Shown: in pieces, positions 48,765 through 60,120 of the stretch
Layout: each line of letters starts with the position of its first letter
Numbering within the stretch: the first letter of the stretch is position 1
Assembly (NCBI GenBank): GCA_022393335.1
Contig: JAJEKB010001367.1
Span: 122,250 to 186,249 of the forward strand
Source: Macrotrachela quadricornifera
Lineage: Eukaryota > Rotifera > Eurotatoria > Philodinida > Philodinidae
Direction of reading: 5' to 3'
DNA length: 64,000 nt
The notes under the pieces: generated by a model
Told to the model about the DNA's origin: nothing
Seen by the model: only the letters and a program-made list of their open reading frames with translations
Database searches by the model: none
Program-made: the position numbers and the translations under genes

Positions 48765-49644
48765 TCACGAAGAGATTGTGCTCTTGAGAGATGATTTCAA
48801 TAGATCAATAAATTGAAATATGACCATGATTACAAATAAAACCGATACATTCTCAAATACGATAGCAATGTGATATTGATATTTAGGTGGTTGACTAAAA
48901 AATGGCACGAGTATAAATAACACATAAAGAACGCCCACGGTGATAAACATGGTTATGATTATAATGACGCGTTGAATCATTTTCAATTCTCTTTGTGCAT
49001 GACGAAGAACATTCACTATTATTATTCACCAACTTATTTCTTTGACATATCGAATTAATTTCAGATAGATCAACATAATTATTGAGAAAGGTATTAAATA
49101 GACAAAAAATAAAGAGAATGATAATCGAAGTGGAATCTGACAAATTTGATTGTCAACATTATAAATAATATCACCAGTGAATAGAAATGTAATTAAAACT
49201 ACGAAACTAATTAAACATGTCAGAGAAATGATAAAAAATTCATATCAAAATGATTCTAAGAATATTCGAGTTGGATAAATAACAAGAATATAACGATAGT
49301 AACCTTATAATAGAAAAGAATAGACGAATGTAGCACAAGATGCGTAACCGTTTTAGGCATCGAAAACATAAAGTATATATTGAAAATGAATCTGTTGGAG
49401 ATCATTTTGAAGGATAAAGATCGACATACCGAGTAGACTACAGCTATAGACAATTGCAGTTACGCATGAATTAACAAACTAACATCATTGGAATTGCATG
49501 ACATGTTATATCGAGAATAATAATCAAAAGGAAAAAACAAGTAAATAGGATGGTAAAGATCAGGCAAGTAATCAAGATTATATCGAAAGGAATCAGCCAG
49601 AATTCGACTCTTATCGTCATCGTAGTTGAATTGTTCAAAAACAT
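48765..49644 (-). pseudogene. Decayed GPCR, tandem paralogue
   Basis: Minus strand, from ATG at 49644. It aligns along its length with the intact receptor at 46937-47884: EFWLIPFDIILITCLIF matches TM1 and ITCHAIPMMLV matches the TM2 entry. RYILVIYPTRIF matches the DRY region, NVDNQICQIPLRLSF matches loop 2, and RHAQRELKMIQRVIIII matches loop 3/TM6. Stops occur after MMLVC, before the TM3 region and after LESF, with frame changes between blocks. It is a tandem duplicate in the same orientation that has lost function. Confidence 0.75.
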
Positions 49645-50311
49645 TTCTTCTGTGAGGAAATATTATTCAATTTATTATTTTAAAATCAAAATGAACAAGA
49701 ACAGAGACAGAAGAATACAAAATCAAAGTCATTTATTTATTTTTTCTATAGAATAGATCATGCACGACCTATCTAATGAATGAGAATGTTCCAAAAAACA
49801 TTCATAGATAGCCATTAGTATTTTGTGTTTCTATCTGCTTTATCAACTGAGATAACATACTGAGCACAACAGTAGATTGAAGTTTTATAAACTCTGCTGA
49901 ACATCGAACTAATGACTTCGTCCAACAAATATCTTCAATGCTGATTGTGAAGACGGAAAAAGAATCGACTACAAATTGGATGACATTAGAATATGATCGT
50001 TTGATAAATCTGACTTGTCTAGCGCCCTAGGTATCCCAAATCTCCACAAGATAATATGATAAAAAAGCACATTTTGTTAATTAAAGACAATCTCAATGTC
50101 AGAAAGACTTAAAGGAACTTCGTAGGATTATATGCATTCTTGATCTGCTAATTATTTATTCATTATCATTTATCATCTAATCTCTTTGTATGAATCGTGA
50201 CAACAGAATTGACATCATATGTAAATACGTCATAAAAACAGCATTCAGCTATTCGTAACGATTTTTTTCTATATGAAATTAAAAAATAGGTATATGAGAA
50301 AAAAAAAGAAT
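49645..50311. other. Spacer between GPCR relic and P450
   Basis: No gene recognised; probable 3' flank of the P450. Confidence 0.35.
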
Positions 50312-51850
50312 TCAAGATCGTTTCATAACTTTTCCTTTTAGTCCATATTTTGGTCGCATAGTAATCTGAACATACGGAACAATTTTTTGACCGGGTTCAA
50401 TTTCGAAATTACATTGTTGCACCAACATCGCTAACATAACTTTCGCTTCCAAAAGAGCGAAATTTTGACCAATACAATTTCGTGGTCCAGCTGCAAACGG
50501 TAGATAACAGAATGGATGAGCTAATTTTGGTTTCATTCCTGTCCCAGGATCACGCATCCAACGACTATAATCAAATTCAAGTGGTCTTGGCCAAAATTCT
50601 TCTCGTCGATGAAGAAGATATGTATTAACAACAACTGTTGCACCGACAGGAATACGTATTTGACGCTGACCTTCACTACCGATGAAATGTTCACGAACAC
50701 ACGTTCGTGAGAAGAATGGTGCTGGAGGATATAATCGAAGTGATTCTTGTAAAACAGCTTCGCATACGACTAGTTGATTAACATGTTCAGATGTAGGTTC
50801 CATCCCATTCGGAAGTACTCGATCAACTTCTTCTCGACAAGCTTGTAACACTTGATCGTTAGTCATCAAAACATACATTGTCCATGTCATTAAATTTCCT
50901 GTTGTTTCATGACCAGCAAGTACGAAAGTTAACGCCTGATCTTTAATTTCTTGATCATTGAATGGTTCACCTTGAGTATCAACAGATGAAAGAAGCAAGT
51001 CGAGAAGATCGTCACCAGATGATAAACTCGTCGATCGTTGATGACGACGATCAGCAATAATTTGATCAACGAATTCCGACACTTCTCGAGAACACTTGTC
51101 TAAAATGTCTTTACGCCAAAAAGGTAAATTTGAAATAATAGGTAATAATCCAACCATACGCATCGTTCGATATTCAAGTGTGCTCAATAGTTCTGTAAAT
51201 GCTCCAGTTAGAATCAGTTTTGCATTATTCGTATTTTGAACATCTTTACCAAACGCACTCGATGCAATTATTGATAATGTTAAGGTATTTAGTTCTGTCT
51301 GTAAATCGATCGTTCGACCTTCAGTTGATGAAGATACGAATTCATTGATAGCATTTCGAGTTTTCTCAATCATAATTGGAATCATCGATTGTAATTTATT
51401 AAAATGAAAAGCTGGATTGAGCATTTTTCGTGCACGTTCATGTTCGTATCCTTCACTAACTAGCAGATTATGTACGCCAATCAATGGTTTAAAAAATCTA
51501 TCACTATTTGGTGGTTTCTGATAATCTTGTGCATGTGATCGACCAAATACATCAGCTAACATGTCAGGTTCTATGCAAATTAAACGTACAGATGGATCAA
51601 AACTGTGCAGATAAACATAACCATGTTTTTGAACGAGTTCCATTCGATAAGTCATTGTAGCATCGTTTGCAGATGCATGGTTTATATCACGTAATTGACC
51701 AAGAAGTGGGACAAATGGCTCACCTGGTACACCTTGACTACGAAATATATCATAGAAACGTTTTTGTGGACGAATAAATTTCCAATAAATAACGAAGAAA
51801 ATGGAAGAAAATAAGGCAAGAATAATATATAAAAGAAGGAGGAAAGCCAT
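50312..51850 (-). CDS. Cytochrome P450 monooxygenase, microsomal type
   Basis: An intronless frame of 512 aa, the standard length. An N-terminal anchor (residues 3-25) is followed by a short basic/proline hinge. Motifs: WxxxR-type helix C near HERARKML, oxygen-binding I-helix AGHETT (about 310), ExxR in ESLRLYPPAP (about 365), and the haem loop FAAGPRNCIGQNFA with the ligand Cys (about 455). This should be an endoplasmic-reticulum enzyme oxidising lipophilic substrates with electrons from P450 reductase. The I-helix and haem loop look like animal clan 3/4 or CYP46-like enzymes; the exact family cannot be fixed by eye. The lack of introns contrasts with TTC7 and the pump. A UDP-glycosyltransferase lies 4 kb away. 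Confidence 0.93.
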   Translation of the reverse strand: MAFLLLLYIILALFSSIFFVIYWKFIRPQKRFYDIFRSQGVPGEPFVPLLGQLRDINHASANDATMTYRMELVQKHGYVYLHSFDPSVRLICIEPDMLADVFGRSHAQDYQKPPNSDRFFKPLIGVHNLLVSEGYEHERARKMLNPAFHFNKLQSMIPIMIEKTRNAINEFVSSSTEGRTIDLQTELNTLTLSIIASSAFGKDVQNTNNAKLILTGAFTELLSTLEYRTMRMVGLLPIISNLPFWRKDILDKCSREVSEFVDQIIADRRHQRSTSLSSGDDLLDLLLSSVDTQGEPFNDQEIKDQALTFVLAGHETTGNLMTWTMYVLMTNDQVLQACREEVDRVLPNGMEPTSEHVNQLVVCEAVLQESLRLYPPAPFFSRTCVREHFIGSEGQRQIRIPVGATVVVNTYLLHRREEFWPRPLEFDYSRWMRDPGTGMKPKLAHPFCYLPFAAGPRNCIGQNFALLEAKVMLAMLVQQCNFEIEPGQKIVPYVQITMRPKYGLKGKVMKRS

Positions 51851-52125
51851 GTAAATAGGTCTAAAACAAATCAGGAGCGAAGTATTCTTTTATCAATACA
51901 TGCATCATGACAAGGCAAAAATTTTTATTTTTTTCTTTGTCATGATGAAATAGGCAGACCTCAGAGCACATGTTTTGGTAAGAGAAAAAGAACAGAGTTA
52001 AAATATGCTATTTATCGCTATCGTTGCCCTTGCGGGTACTCAAATACATAGATGACTCATTGTTGTAGTGAGCTTCACCGCTTAACAGATAAAAAAGCAC
52101 CAATCAAAGTCACATAAAGAGTTCG
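51851..52125. other. P450 upstream flank
   Basis: No gene recognised; contains the P450 promoter region by position only. Confidence 0.3.
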
Positions 52126-52353
52126 CTAACTACGCGACTATGGTACAAAAGATATGTTGATGATACGTTCGTGATCGTAAATAAAGAAACTAATATAGAT
52201 AACATAAAGGATATGTTGAATAGCTTTCATCCAGATATACAATTCACTTGTGTAGAAGGAGGAAGAATATGATGAATTTTCGGTTTCTTAGTGTACTTAC
52301 ACATCATAGAGATGATTTGTTTGAAACATTTGTGTGTAGAAATATAACATATA
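52126..52353 (+). pseudogene. Penelope-type reverse transcriptase fragment
   Basis: Reads LWYKRYVDDTFVIVNKE with the YVDD catalytic box, then MLNSFHPDIQFTC and, past a stop, FRFLSVLTHHRDDLFETFV. This matches the order of PLE palm motifs 5 to 6 (YVDD, FLN-H-IQFT, PFLDV, ETSVYRK). It is plus-strand and a different lineage from the element at 490-3551. A foldback element interrupts it at 52354; possible continuation resumes after 53277. Confidence 0.75.
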
Positions 52354-53276
52354 CTAGGTTCCAAAAAATATTCTGATAGGAGAGGTAAAGCTTTCATTTT
52401 AAATAAAATAAATAATAAATTTTATGCTAAATAGTAAGGATTATGGAAACTTTTTAATATCGAACGTACGAAATTTTCAGAAATTCTATACTTTTTTTGC
52501 CGTAGAAAAGTAGAGCATCAGTATTTTAAAGCTAGAGTAAAATATTTTTGTTGAATATTTTTACATGGTTTGATAGAGCTCGTCAAGTTCTACAAAACGA
52601 TATATATCAAAAAAATTTTTAAGTCATATTTTCATGATAAAACCTTCAAAAAACTATTTGAGAAATCTTAAAAAACATTTTAAAAAAATCATATTTTTTA
52701 TGTGAAAGAAAAACACGATTTTTCAATAAAATGAGCTTTTTCTTCATTACTTTTACTCCGTCAGGCGTTTCAAAATGTAATCATTCAATGCAATTTTTGA
52801 CGTTGCATCCAATGAGTATATTTTCGAACATTTGACATAATAATATTAATGGAAAACAGCCGAATTTATTTTAAAAAAGTCCACTTCTTTTCTCTACAAA
52901 AATTATAAAAAATGCGTGTTTTTTAGTATATTCTTTAGAAAGAGTTCAATACATTTTAATCCAAGAGTCCTGTTCAAAAATTTTTTACTATATACAGTTT
53001 TGTAGACCTTGACGAGCTTTGTCGAACCATGTAAAAATATCCAACAAAAATATTTTATTCTAGGTTTAAATTACTGGTACCTTACTTTTTCACCGCAAAA
53101 ACGTATAAAGTTTCGTAAGTTCAATATTAAAAGGTCCTCATAATCCTTACTATTTGGTATTAATAAACCCCATTTTTGACAAGCTTTCATTTGGTATAAA
53201 ATTCATTATTTACTCTATTTAAAATTATAGCGTTTCCTTCCCTTCCCCCTATCAAAAAATTTTTGCCAGCCTAGTG
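52354..53276. mobile_element. Foldback element inserted in the PLE fragment
   Basis: Left end CTAGGTTCCAAAAAATATTC, right end the complement of CTAGGCTGGCAAAAATTTTT, both bordered by TA. Arms of about 300 bp; TAGTAAGGATTATG, AATATTTTTGTTG, TTTTTACATGGTT and CTCGTCAAG recur inverted. The right arm contains a partial tandem duplication around ATACCAAAT. No transposase. Confidence 0.7.
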
Positions 53277-53552
53277 TATGTAATTGACGTAAACGATTTC
53301 ATAATTCATCAGCAAGTAAATGTACTTCACGTAATACGTTTTATATCGACATTATTTAAATGTATTCAACGAAGTTTAGCATTAGATGTTCGAAAATATT
53401 GATTTGTTTCAAGATAAAATCATGTCTTTATTCAATAATTTTTTAATTAATTTACTTTATAAACATTTAAAAAAGTATAACAATTACAAAATGTTCCAGT
53501 AACAAAATGAAATTAACTTCTTAAAAAATAAATATATTAAATTAAATTAAAA

Positions 53553-53800
53553 TCTATATGTATATAAAGTTGAATTTTTATTTGTCCGTTTGTTCCTCAT
53601 GTATTTGGACACAATACGAGCAAATACAATTAAATTTTGCATAGAATGCCCTTTTGACTAGATGAAGGTCATAGAGTAGTTTTCGACTCAAAATATTCAT
53701 CTTAAGGAGGTGTTTGCTCCCTCCTATTGTTGGATTTACTATAGTAAAGGCCTTCTTCAAAGAATTTGTGCGTATTATTATTTTCTCAATAATTCAAAAA
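53553..53800 (+). mobile_element. Helitron-like 5' segment
   Basis: Begins TCTATATGTATATAAAGTTG preceded by A, then TTGTCCGTTTGTTCC and TTTGGACACAATACGAG. It resembles the start of the Helitron at 53971. No 3' CTAG end was identified, so the limits are approximate. Confidence 0.45.
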
Positions 53801-53970
53801 CGAAAGTATATAAAAATCTGTGCTTTTTGCTATTGATCACGCGACATTTTAGCATAATTGAAAGAAAACGAACAGAATGTATACAATGAAGTGCCACTGT
53901 ATGATTGAAAATATTCATCAAATAAAGAAAGTAAAAAGTGAAATAAAATTCCATTACTCATAACTGATAA

Positions 53971-54468
53971 TCTATATATATAAAGGAGTTGTGTCTGTCT
54001 GTTTTTTTTAAGCGTTTGGACACCGCACGAGCTAGTGGTGTCAAACTTTTCATGGTACACTCCTAGGTCCCGAGGAAGATCGAGAAGGGATCAGGACGAC
54101 CGGCGAGAGAGTTGTGCTAAAATTTTACATAGGTTATCATGAATTGCAATTTTTCCTAGTCTTTCAAAAATTTTGGAACATTTGCTGCCATTGTTAGAAT
54201 ATTCATCTCGTAGTATCACTTTTTTTTGCACTTGGTATTGGTATAAAGTATGGAAAAACGCATGAGTTAAGAGGAAGGCAGTCACATCCCCACATTATTT
54301 GCTGAACTATTCGATTTAAAAATGATTGTAAGTGTATGCACAGCGGGACATATAGTAATAATAGATGAAAAGGTTTTAAGCAAGCTTTCTATACATCTTT
54401 CGTCGTCTTTTGACGGGTAACTTTCTATTGTGGAGATTTTCCGAGCAATGCCGGGTACTACCGCTAGT
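53971..54468 (+). mobile_element. Non-autonomous Helitron, 498 bp
   Basis: 5' end TCTATATATATAAAGGAG with TGTCTGTCTGT following; 3' end GGGTACTACCGCTAG, with CTAG as the terminal tetranucleotide. The flanks are A on the left and T on the right, the Helitron A|T target. No Rep/helicase is encoded. The short frames at 53830-54476 are fragments of the element. Confidence 0.8.
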
Positions 54469-55364
54469 ATATGCATGGAATAAATTCAAGTTTATCAAAA
54501 TGAGAAATACATTTAATAGTATAACAACAACATATAAGCACTTAACTTTATAAAAAAAATATTTTTCGTATGATGATTATGAATAATTGTATAAATAACA
54601 TTCATCGATCTTCATTATAACATTAATAAGTCTTCAACTTCTCTTTAAACAGGATGGGCTCTACGTGTCATAGAGGAGAAGCACGGAAAAAAGATTTCTT
54701 AACCGTGGCCAACAATCCCGTCTCTTTTATCTCGTAAGTATGTAACTATTTATATAATTTTAGCATTACCAAGGGACTTTCAATAGACATTATCTCGGTT
54801 GTAAAATGCTTCAATAAATACTGTCTAGTTGGTCAACATCAACATTGTGAGCCATTTTTCGAATCAATGCAGAACTTTTTTAAATTTTTTAAAATTTTTT
54901 CGTAGAGGAACAAAAGATGTACCATATATGTGGAATTCAGCGTGAAACTCCTACAAATGACTAGTCATGAACAATATTTCATAGAAAAAACTATCGATTA
55001 TTCTATAAAAATATAATATATAAATAAGTAATTTTCTTCAGCTTTTTAATGCTCTATCTTTTGATATATTACAGTAAACATTTAGTTGATTTTTTCTTGT
55101 CTTAAAAAAGCCGTCTGTATAGAGATGATTTTTAAGGATATTCTCCCAATATCATCGCGAGTGGTCGACAGTGAAACTGAGCTAGCATTTCACCAGCTCA
55201 ACTAAGTGCCCTAAAAATTTGAATTTAGAAATCTTTGATGATGCTGAGCAAAATGAGAATATCAAATCAAAAACATTTTTTTTGATGAATGCTTCAATAT
55301 TGGCATAGTACTCAAGAGTAAAGATTTCAAAGAAACTTTTAAAAAATTGTGTCGAAAGGATCGA
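54469..55364. other. Spacer without a recognised gene
   Basis: Nothing supportable. Confidence 0.35.
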
Positions 55365-55470
55365 ACTTGGTATGAACAATAATGTCAACTATCTTCAACA
55401 TTTCATAAAACAAAATTAATATATTTCTGTACCTTTATATTTTTATATAATATTGAACGAATTTTTAATC
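55365..55470. repeat. Relative of the right arm of the 41450-42341 foldback element
   Basis: GTCAACTATCTTCAACATTTC here matches GGCAACTATCCTCAACATTT near 42258, and similarity continues over about 100 bp. No matching left arm was found. Confidence 0.5.
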
Positions 55471-55807
55471 AATTCTGCTACAGATGTCCATATGAAATAG
55501 GTCTAGATAAGCACAAGAATGCAAATACTCAAGAAATACCTCAGTCCCACTAAATTCTGCTAAAATCATCGTTTCATGTATATGCGTAATGATGACACTC
55601 CATACTTTTTCAAAGTTGTAATCCACTTCACTCATCATCTATGTTGACCTATTTCTGTTTTCATCTCATAGCGGTGTATGCTCACTGAATAATTTCTTTC
55701 TTGTTCTTTTAAAAACGAAAGCCATGTGCACGCAATCTGCAAAACAATAACCCGTTCTTTATCGTACTTTACATACGTGTAGTTGGTTCGTACGACTCGT
55801 CCACATC

Positions 55808-55817
55808 TCTATATAAA
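55808..55817 (+). promoter_or_regulatory. Candidate TATA box of the UGT gene
   Basis: CTATATAAAC lies about 95 bp before the UGT start codon. Position and sequence are reasonable for a TATA box; no transcript start is known. Confidence 0.35.
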
Positions 55818-55906
55818 CGGTGGATAAAATAACAAACATCAATAAAAAGAATTTATTCTTTACCTTCGCTTTTTAGTTAAGTAAAACTATTGCTTATCTC
55901 TCTAGC

Positions 55907-57577
55907 ATGTTATTTCAAACTGTTATTGCAAAATGGAATTATATGATATTGATTTTAGTATTGGCATTCATTCCTCAATCATTTTGTTTAAATGCTTTGT
56001 TTGTTACTGTTAGTGGTGCAGGTCATGTAACACCCATGTTCGAATTAGCTAAAGCAATGAAAAATCATAACATCACATTTCTTACCATGCCATCGGCCCA
56101 AGCTTATATTGATTTGAAGTCTTATTCTTCTCCTTCATTTCACGTTATCTATACTAATGATTCTCCTAATGCTTTTGTTGACGAAAAAGATCGTGAAGAA
56201 CAATCGATGATAATTCTGGCTAATAGTTCGCTGTTTGACGCAGCGCCCCATGCGGTATCAACTTTAGGTAATATGTTCATAACGCTGTTAAACAAAACCA
56301 TCCATATTTTGACATATCAACGCTTCGATGTAATTGTAACTGGTGAAATGGTTTTCGGAATGCCTCTCTTATGTGAAACAATTCAGACACCCTGTATCAT
56401 CCAGAGTCCAACATCTTTGCCCAATATGTTCGATTTTAATTTACCAAATCCATTCTCATCATTAACGTCAAAAGACTTAACTCAACTTAAGTATCGCATC
56501 TACAATTTTGCATTTACTATGCACGTCACAGTGAGACTACTATCGAAAATAGCATCACCACTATATACATTGTTTCACTCGTTACCACAAATACCAGGAC
56601 CATTTTATGACACTTTTTCGTTGAAAAATCTTCTATCATCAAAATCAAAATCTTTATATCTATATAGTACGCCATATACATTCTTTACTCCACCGTATTC
56701 ACATCATTATAAAAAATATCTAGGTGCATTTGTAGATGAAACATCTATTGACGATGCTAATAATGATCTTACGACATGGATCAAGTCAAAACCAGCCAAT
56801 TCTATTGTTTACGGAGCTTTTGGTAGTACTTCCATAATCCTATATGATAGAATGTATAATTTAATAAATGGTTTGGCTATGTTTTTGCTGCAAACAGATG
56901 ATAGTTTTCTAGTATTAGCATTTCGCAGTTCAAATTATGATACATATCAAACAGTATTGAAAGATTTAGATAACGATGAAGCTCGAGAAATCTTGAAAAA
57001 TGAAAAACGAGTGAGAATCGAAAATGGATTTGTACAACAGAAATGGATTTTACAACAGAACTCAGTAAAAGTATTTTTAAGTCATTGTGGAATGGGTTCA
57101 GCTATAGAAGCACTTTATTTTAGCAAAACTATATTATGTATGCCATTCAATATGGAACAATTTTCTAATGCGATTACAATGGAGAATCTGGGTGTTGGAC
57201 AATCATTATTTGTACCACCTTCTCTGTTTCGATCGTTAATAAATCCTTATGATTTTGTTAAATATACTTTCATGACTATGAACGTAACCAGTAAAATATT
57301 GGCACTGTGGACGAATGAAACATATGAAAAAGCAGCCAGATTTATGTCATTGGAAATAAAACATGCGGGTGGTTTGAAGCAAGCAGTGAAAGATATTGAA
57401 TTTTTTGCAAATTTAAATGGTGATTTAGATCGTTTTGCACCATTTCAAAGTACCTTACCATTTTATCAACGATATATGCTTGATTTACTGTTTATATTCA
57501 TTATTTTACCTGGAATAATCACAACATACATCATATTAAAATGTTGCAAACGACGACGAAAGATGAAAATAGATTGA
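55907..57577 (+). CDS. UDP-glycosyltransferase (GT1 family)
   Basis: An intronless frame of 556 aa with the full animal UGT layout. Signal peptide at about residues 11-28 (YMILILVLAFIPQSFCLN); GAGHVTPMFELAKAM matches the N-terminal acceptor domain (GHxxP). C-terminal donor domain: a short QQKWILQQNSVKVFLSHCG (about 380-398), then GMGSAIEALYF and MPFNMEQFSNA, in the place of the signature HGGxxS...P...DQ. Here it reads HCG and MEQ, so the Asp of DQ is Glu. A membrane anchor near the C-terminus (LLFIFIILPGIITTYIIL) is followed by a Lys/Arg-rich cytosolic tail typical of ER retention. It should conjugate small lipophilic compounds with a UDP-sugar in the ER lumen. Together with the P450 it could form a phase I/II detoxification pair, but they are 4 kb apart and divergent. 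Confidence 0.92.
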   Translation: MLFQTVIAKWNYMILILVLAFIPQSFCLNALFVTVSGAGHVTPMFELAKAMKNHNITFLTMPSAQAYIDLKSYSSPSFHVIYTNDSPNAFVDEKDREEQSMIILANSSLFDAAPHAVSTLGNMFITLLNKTIHILTYQRFDVIVTGEMVFGMPLLCETIQTPCIIQSPTSLPNMFDFNLPNPFSSLTSKDLTQLKYRIYNFAFTMHVTVRLLSKIASPLYTLFHSLPQIPGPFYDTFSLKNLLSSKSKSLYLYSTPYTFFTPPYSHHYKKYLGAFVDETSIDDANNDLTTWIKSKPANSIVYGAFGSTSIILYDRMYNLINGLAMFLLQTDDSFLVLAFRSSNYDTYQTVLKDLDNDEAREILKNEKRVRIENGFVQQKWILQQNSVKVFLSHCGMGSAIEALYFSKTILCMPFNMEQFSNAITMENLGVGQSLFVPPSLFRSLINPYDFVKYTFMTMNVTSKILALWTNETYEKAARFMSLEIKHAGGLKQAVKDIEFFANLNGDLDRFAPFQSTLPFYQRYMLDLLFIFIILPGIITTYIILKCCKRRRKMKID

Positions 57578-58556
57578 TGAGCACGGTGTGCTCTTCATCT
57601 GTTCCAGTATTGGTGTGTCTTTTTCGTAATTAATTATAAACTATCTTTTTCAAATATGTACATGAAACTGCACCATATTTATATACGATAATCAGTATAG
57701 ATTTTAATGACAGCTTTGTTAGATACTGCAAAGAAGGACTATAGTGAATTTTGATTTTTATACTGTTTTTCTACTTGTGTTGATTTTCAACTGTCCCTCA
57801 TGACTTCTACTAATTCTCAATGTTATGAAGTCCTATCGATTATGGTGCATGTTTTTAACGAGGACTTGCGTACCATACCTAACACGTACTTTTATGACTA
57901 ATTAGAAAATAGTGAATGTCTCATAATAAATGGCCGGTTTTTTTATCTCTTTTTTTAATCATCTATTATATTTATTTTAAAACAAAAATGTACCTGGAGA
58001 TGCAGCTCGAAAAGATCTACAATTTATACAAGATAGCTTTTCTTACATTGATAAAATTTTAAACAATTAGATTTTGGCGCTGCGAAAAGGCCTTTTTTCA
58101 ATAGGCGACCAACGAATTTTTTTTTCTTATTCATCAACTGATGTATTTTATTACATAGAAACAAAATACATTAGAAGATGCAGCTTGAATAGCTCTACAA
58201 TTTACAGAAGATCACTTTTTTATAGTTAGATAAATGCTATGCATTATATACAGATGATCTCTTATGAAACGCGCTCGATAATAATAAATTGGAAAGATCT
58301 AGCGTAACATTTTTCAAAAACGTATCTATTTTTTTCTTTATTTATTTTGTGTTTAGTTATTGAAAAAAACTTTGAAATATAAAAAAAAATAAAATCTTTC
58401 TTCTTTATTAAAAATTAAATGCAATAATTATTAGTGTTGGCTTGTTACATTTCAACACTTTTAGCTAAAAATATGTTAATATGTTCTTGACTTGATATTA
58501 GTGTATAATTGATCTATAAATTTTATTTATTTACTGGATGTAATCACCTATATTGT
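57578..58556. other. Spacer between UGT and Ly6-like gene
   Basis: No gene recognised. Confidence 0.35.
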
Positions 58557-59202
58557 CTAGCGAGAAATATTATCGGAATGTAAAGTCGTATAACTGGACC
58601 TTTCGAAGAACCATCCCCGATAGATAAGAAACATAATAAAAGTTATTGTGATAGTAATTATTTGTTGAGAAATATTGAACAACGGTGTTGCTGTATTACA
58701 TAGATTTCCACCACAAAATATTGCTGTTGCAGTTAGAGCGCTAGCAACAATGCTCAACACATCACCAATAACAGAAAATCCGGCAAGAAAACCAATACGT
58801 TCTGTAATCATAGATTTTGGTTTACCTGTGTCATTACTGACTTTCAGTATTCCGCCACGATGAACGACATTTGAACCATTCACTTTTTCAAAGATTTTCT
58901 AAAAGACAAACAAAATATAGCGATAGATTGAGCACACATGAGACATATTTCAATAGAGCCTATCATTGAGACAACTCTCATGTCCTTACCGTGCATTCAT
59001 AACCAGTCTCATATTGTCGAATGGAAACAGATGGATCTAGCTTATCAAATGGAATTGGACAAGTGGCACAATAATAACAAGAAATTTGTTCAGATAATTG
59101 AATGGTAACTATATGATATGTAATACAGCACATGATATCGATAAATAAAGTTGACTTACCAAGAACCATGAAAAGAGCCAGTATTGTACTAATTGTATTC
59201 AT
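58557..59202 (-). CDS. Small secreted or GPI-anchored Ly6-like protein
   Basis: Three exons: 59202-59160, 59108-58990, 58898-58557; the splices give VLVTIQLSEQ and ECTKIFEK. Signal peptide MNTISTILALFMVLV; the mature protein starts near ISCYYCATC. The cysteine pattern (CYYCATC ... YECT ... CGGNLCN) with a terminal CN resembles Ly6/uPAR three-finger proteins. A hydrophobic C-terminal stretch (IITITITFIMFLIY) could be a GPI signal or a membrane anchor. The call depends on cysteine spacing and architecture, not on strong sequence identity. Ligand and role unknown. Confidence 0.6.
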
Positions 59203-59388
59203 CCTAATGTTTTTCGTTGAGTTCACACACGTTTGCCAGAAGATTGAAATGTGTGATAAAGGTTTTCACTAGTTATATTTGCTTGCTAGTACTAAATAAA
59301 ACATTGAAAATGTATGTCACATTTTTCAGTATATAAGAATCGGTGTGCAAAAATGATTTGAAAGACTTTTGATTTCGAGACTGGAGAC

Positions 59389-60120
59389 TTATGATGCTCT
59401 ATAAGTTCGACATCGATATAAGATAGCAATACTTGGATTTTTCAGCATTGCAAAAACAAATAAAAAGAGCATCGCCGTCAGTATTATAAAGTTTCCATCA
59501 TTTGAAAAAGGCTTAGTCAATTGAACAGATTGTGATGTTGAAGGTTCATATGTGTACAACTCGTGAATAAAAATAGGGAAAGACAATATGGATGTGAGAA
59601 ATCCATATGAGAGAGCAAAATGGAGTGAGAGCTGGATAGTATATGAAAACTACTGTTCAAAAGTTGAATTGAGTTGACGAGTTTTAAACTATTACTATCT
59701 ACGAATATGTTTCCGTTCATTGAAGGAACTCTGTACACTTTCTCACACTTCAGCTGAAATACGACTCATACAGAAAACTTGCTTGCAAAGAATATATATC
59801 GAATTGAATGTTATGAGATTGTTCGTTCTGATGCTTGGACAATACTAAATATATACATTTTCTAATATGGGTTTTTTCATACAGACATCATTGATATGTC
59901 ATGAAGAGGTACAACGTCACTCATGTTTATAGAAACATGCTGTTTCTGTGACGCGAGTCTGTGTGAGTCAACTATTTTTACTTTTGCCACATAAAAAGCA
60001 TTTGTAAAAATATTGATTCGCTCTCGAGACTGAAAAGGAAAAAAACATAAGTATGATGCCATTATCACACAAAATTAGTAATGATGAATAATTTTCTCCT
60101 TTTTCAGTAACCTACTTACA
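59389..60120 (-). pseudogene. Probable decayed Ly6-like paralogue
   Basis: Minus strand: an acceptor (TTCCTTTTCAG) at about 60030 leads to RANQYFYKCFLCGK, then KNS, a stop, LTQTRVTETACFYKHE, another stop. This has a CxxC and a downstream Cys as in the intact gene at 58557-59202. Further on, 59586-59389 encodes a hydrophobic C-terminal stretch (FIILTAMLFLFVFAML) like a GPI or anchor signal. Splice links between them are not clear. Confidence 0.35.
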
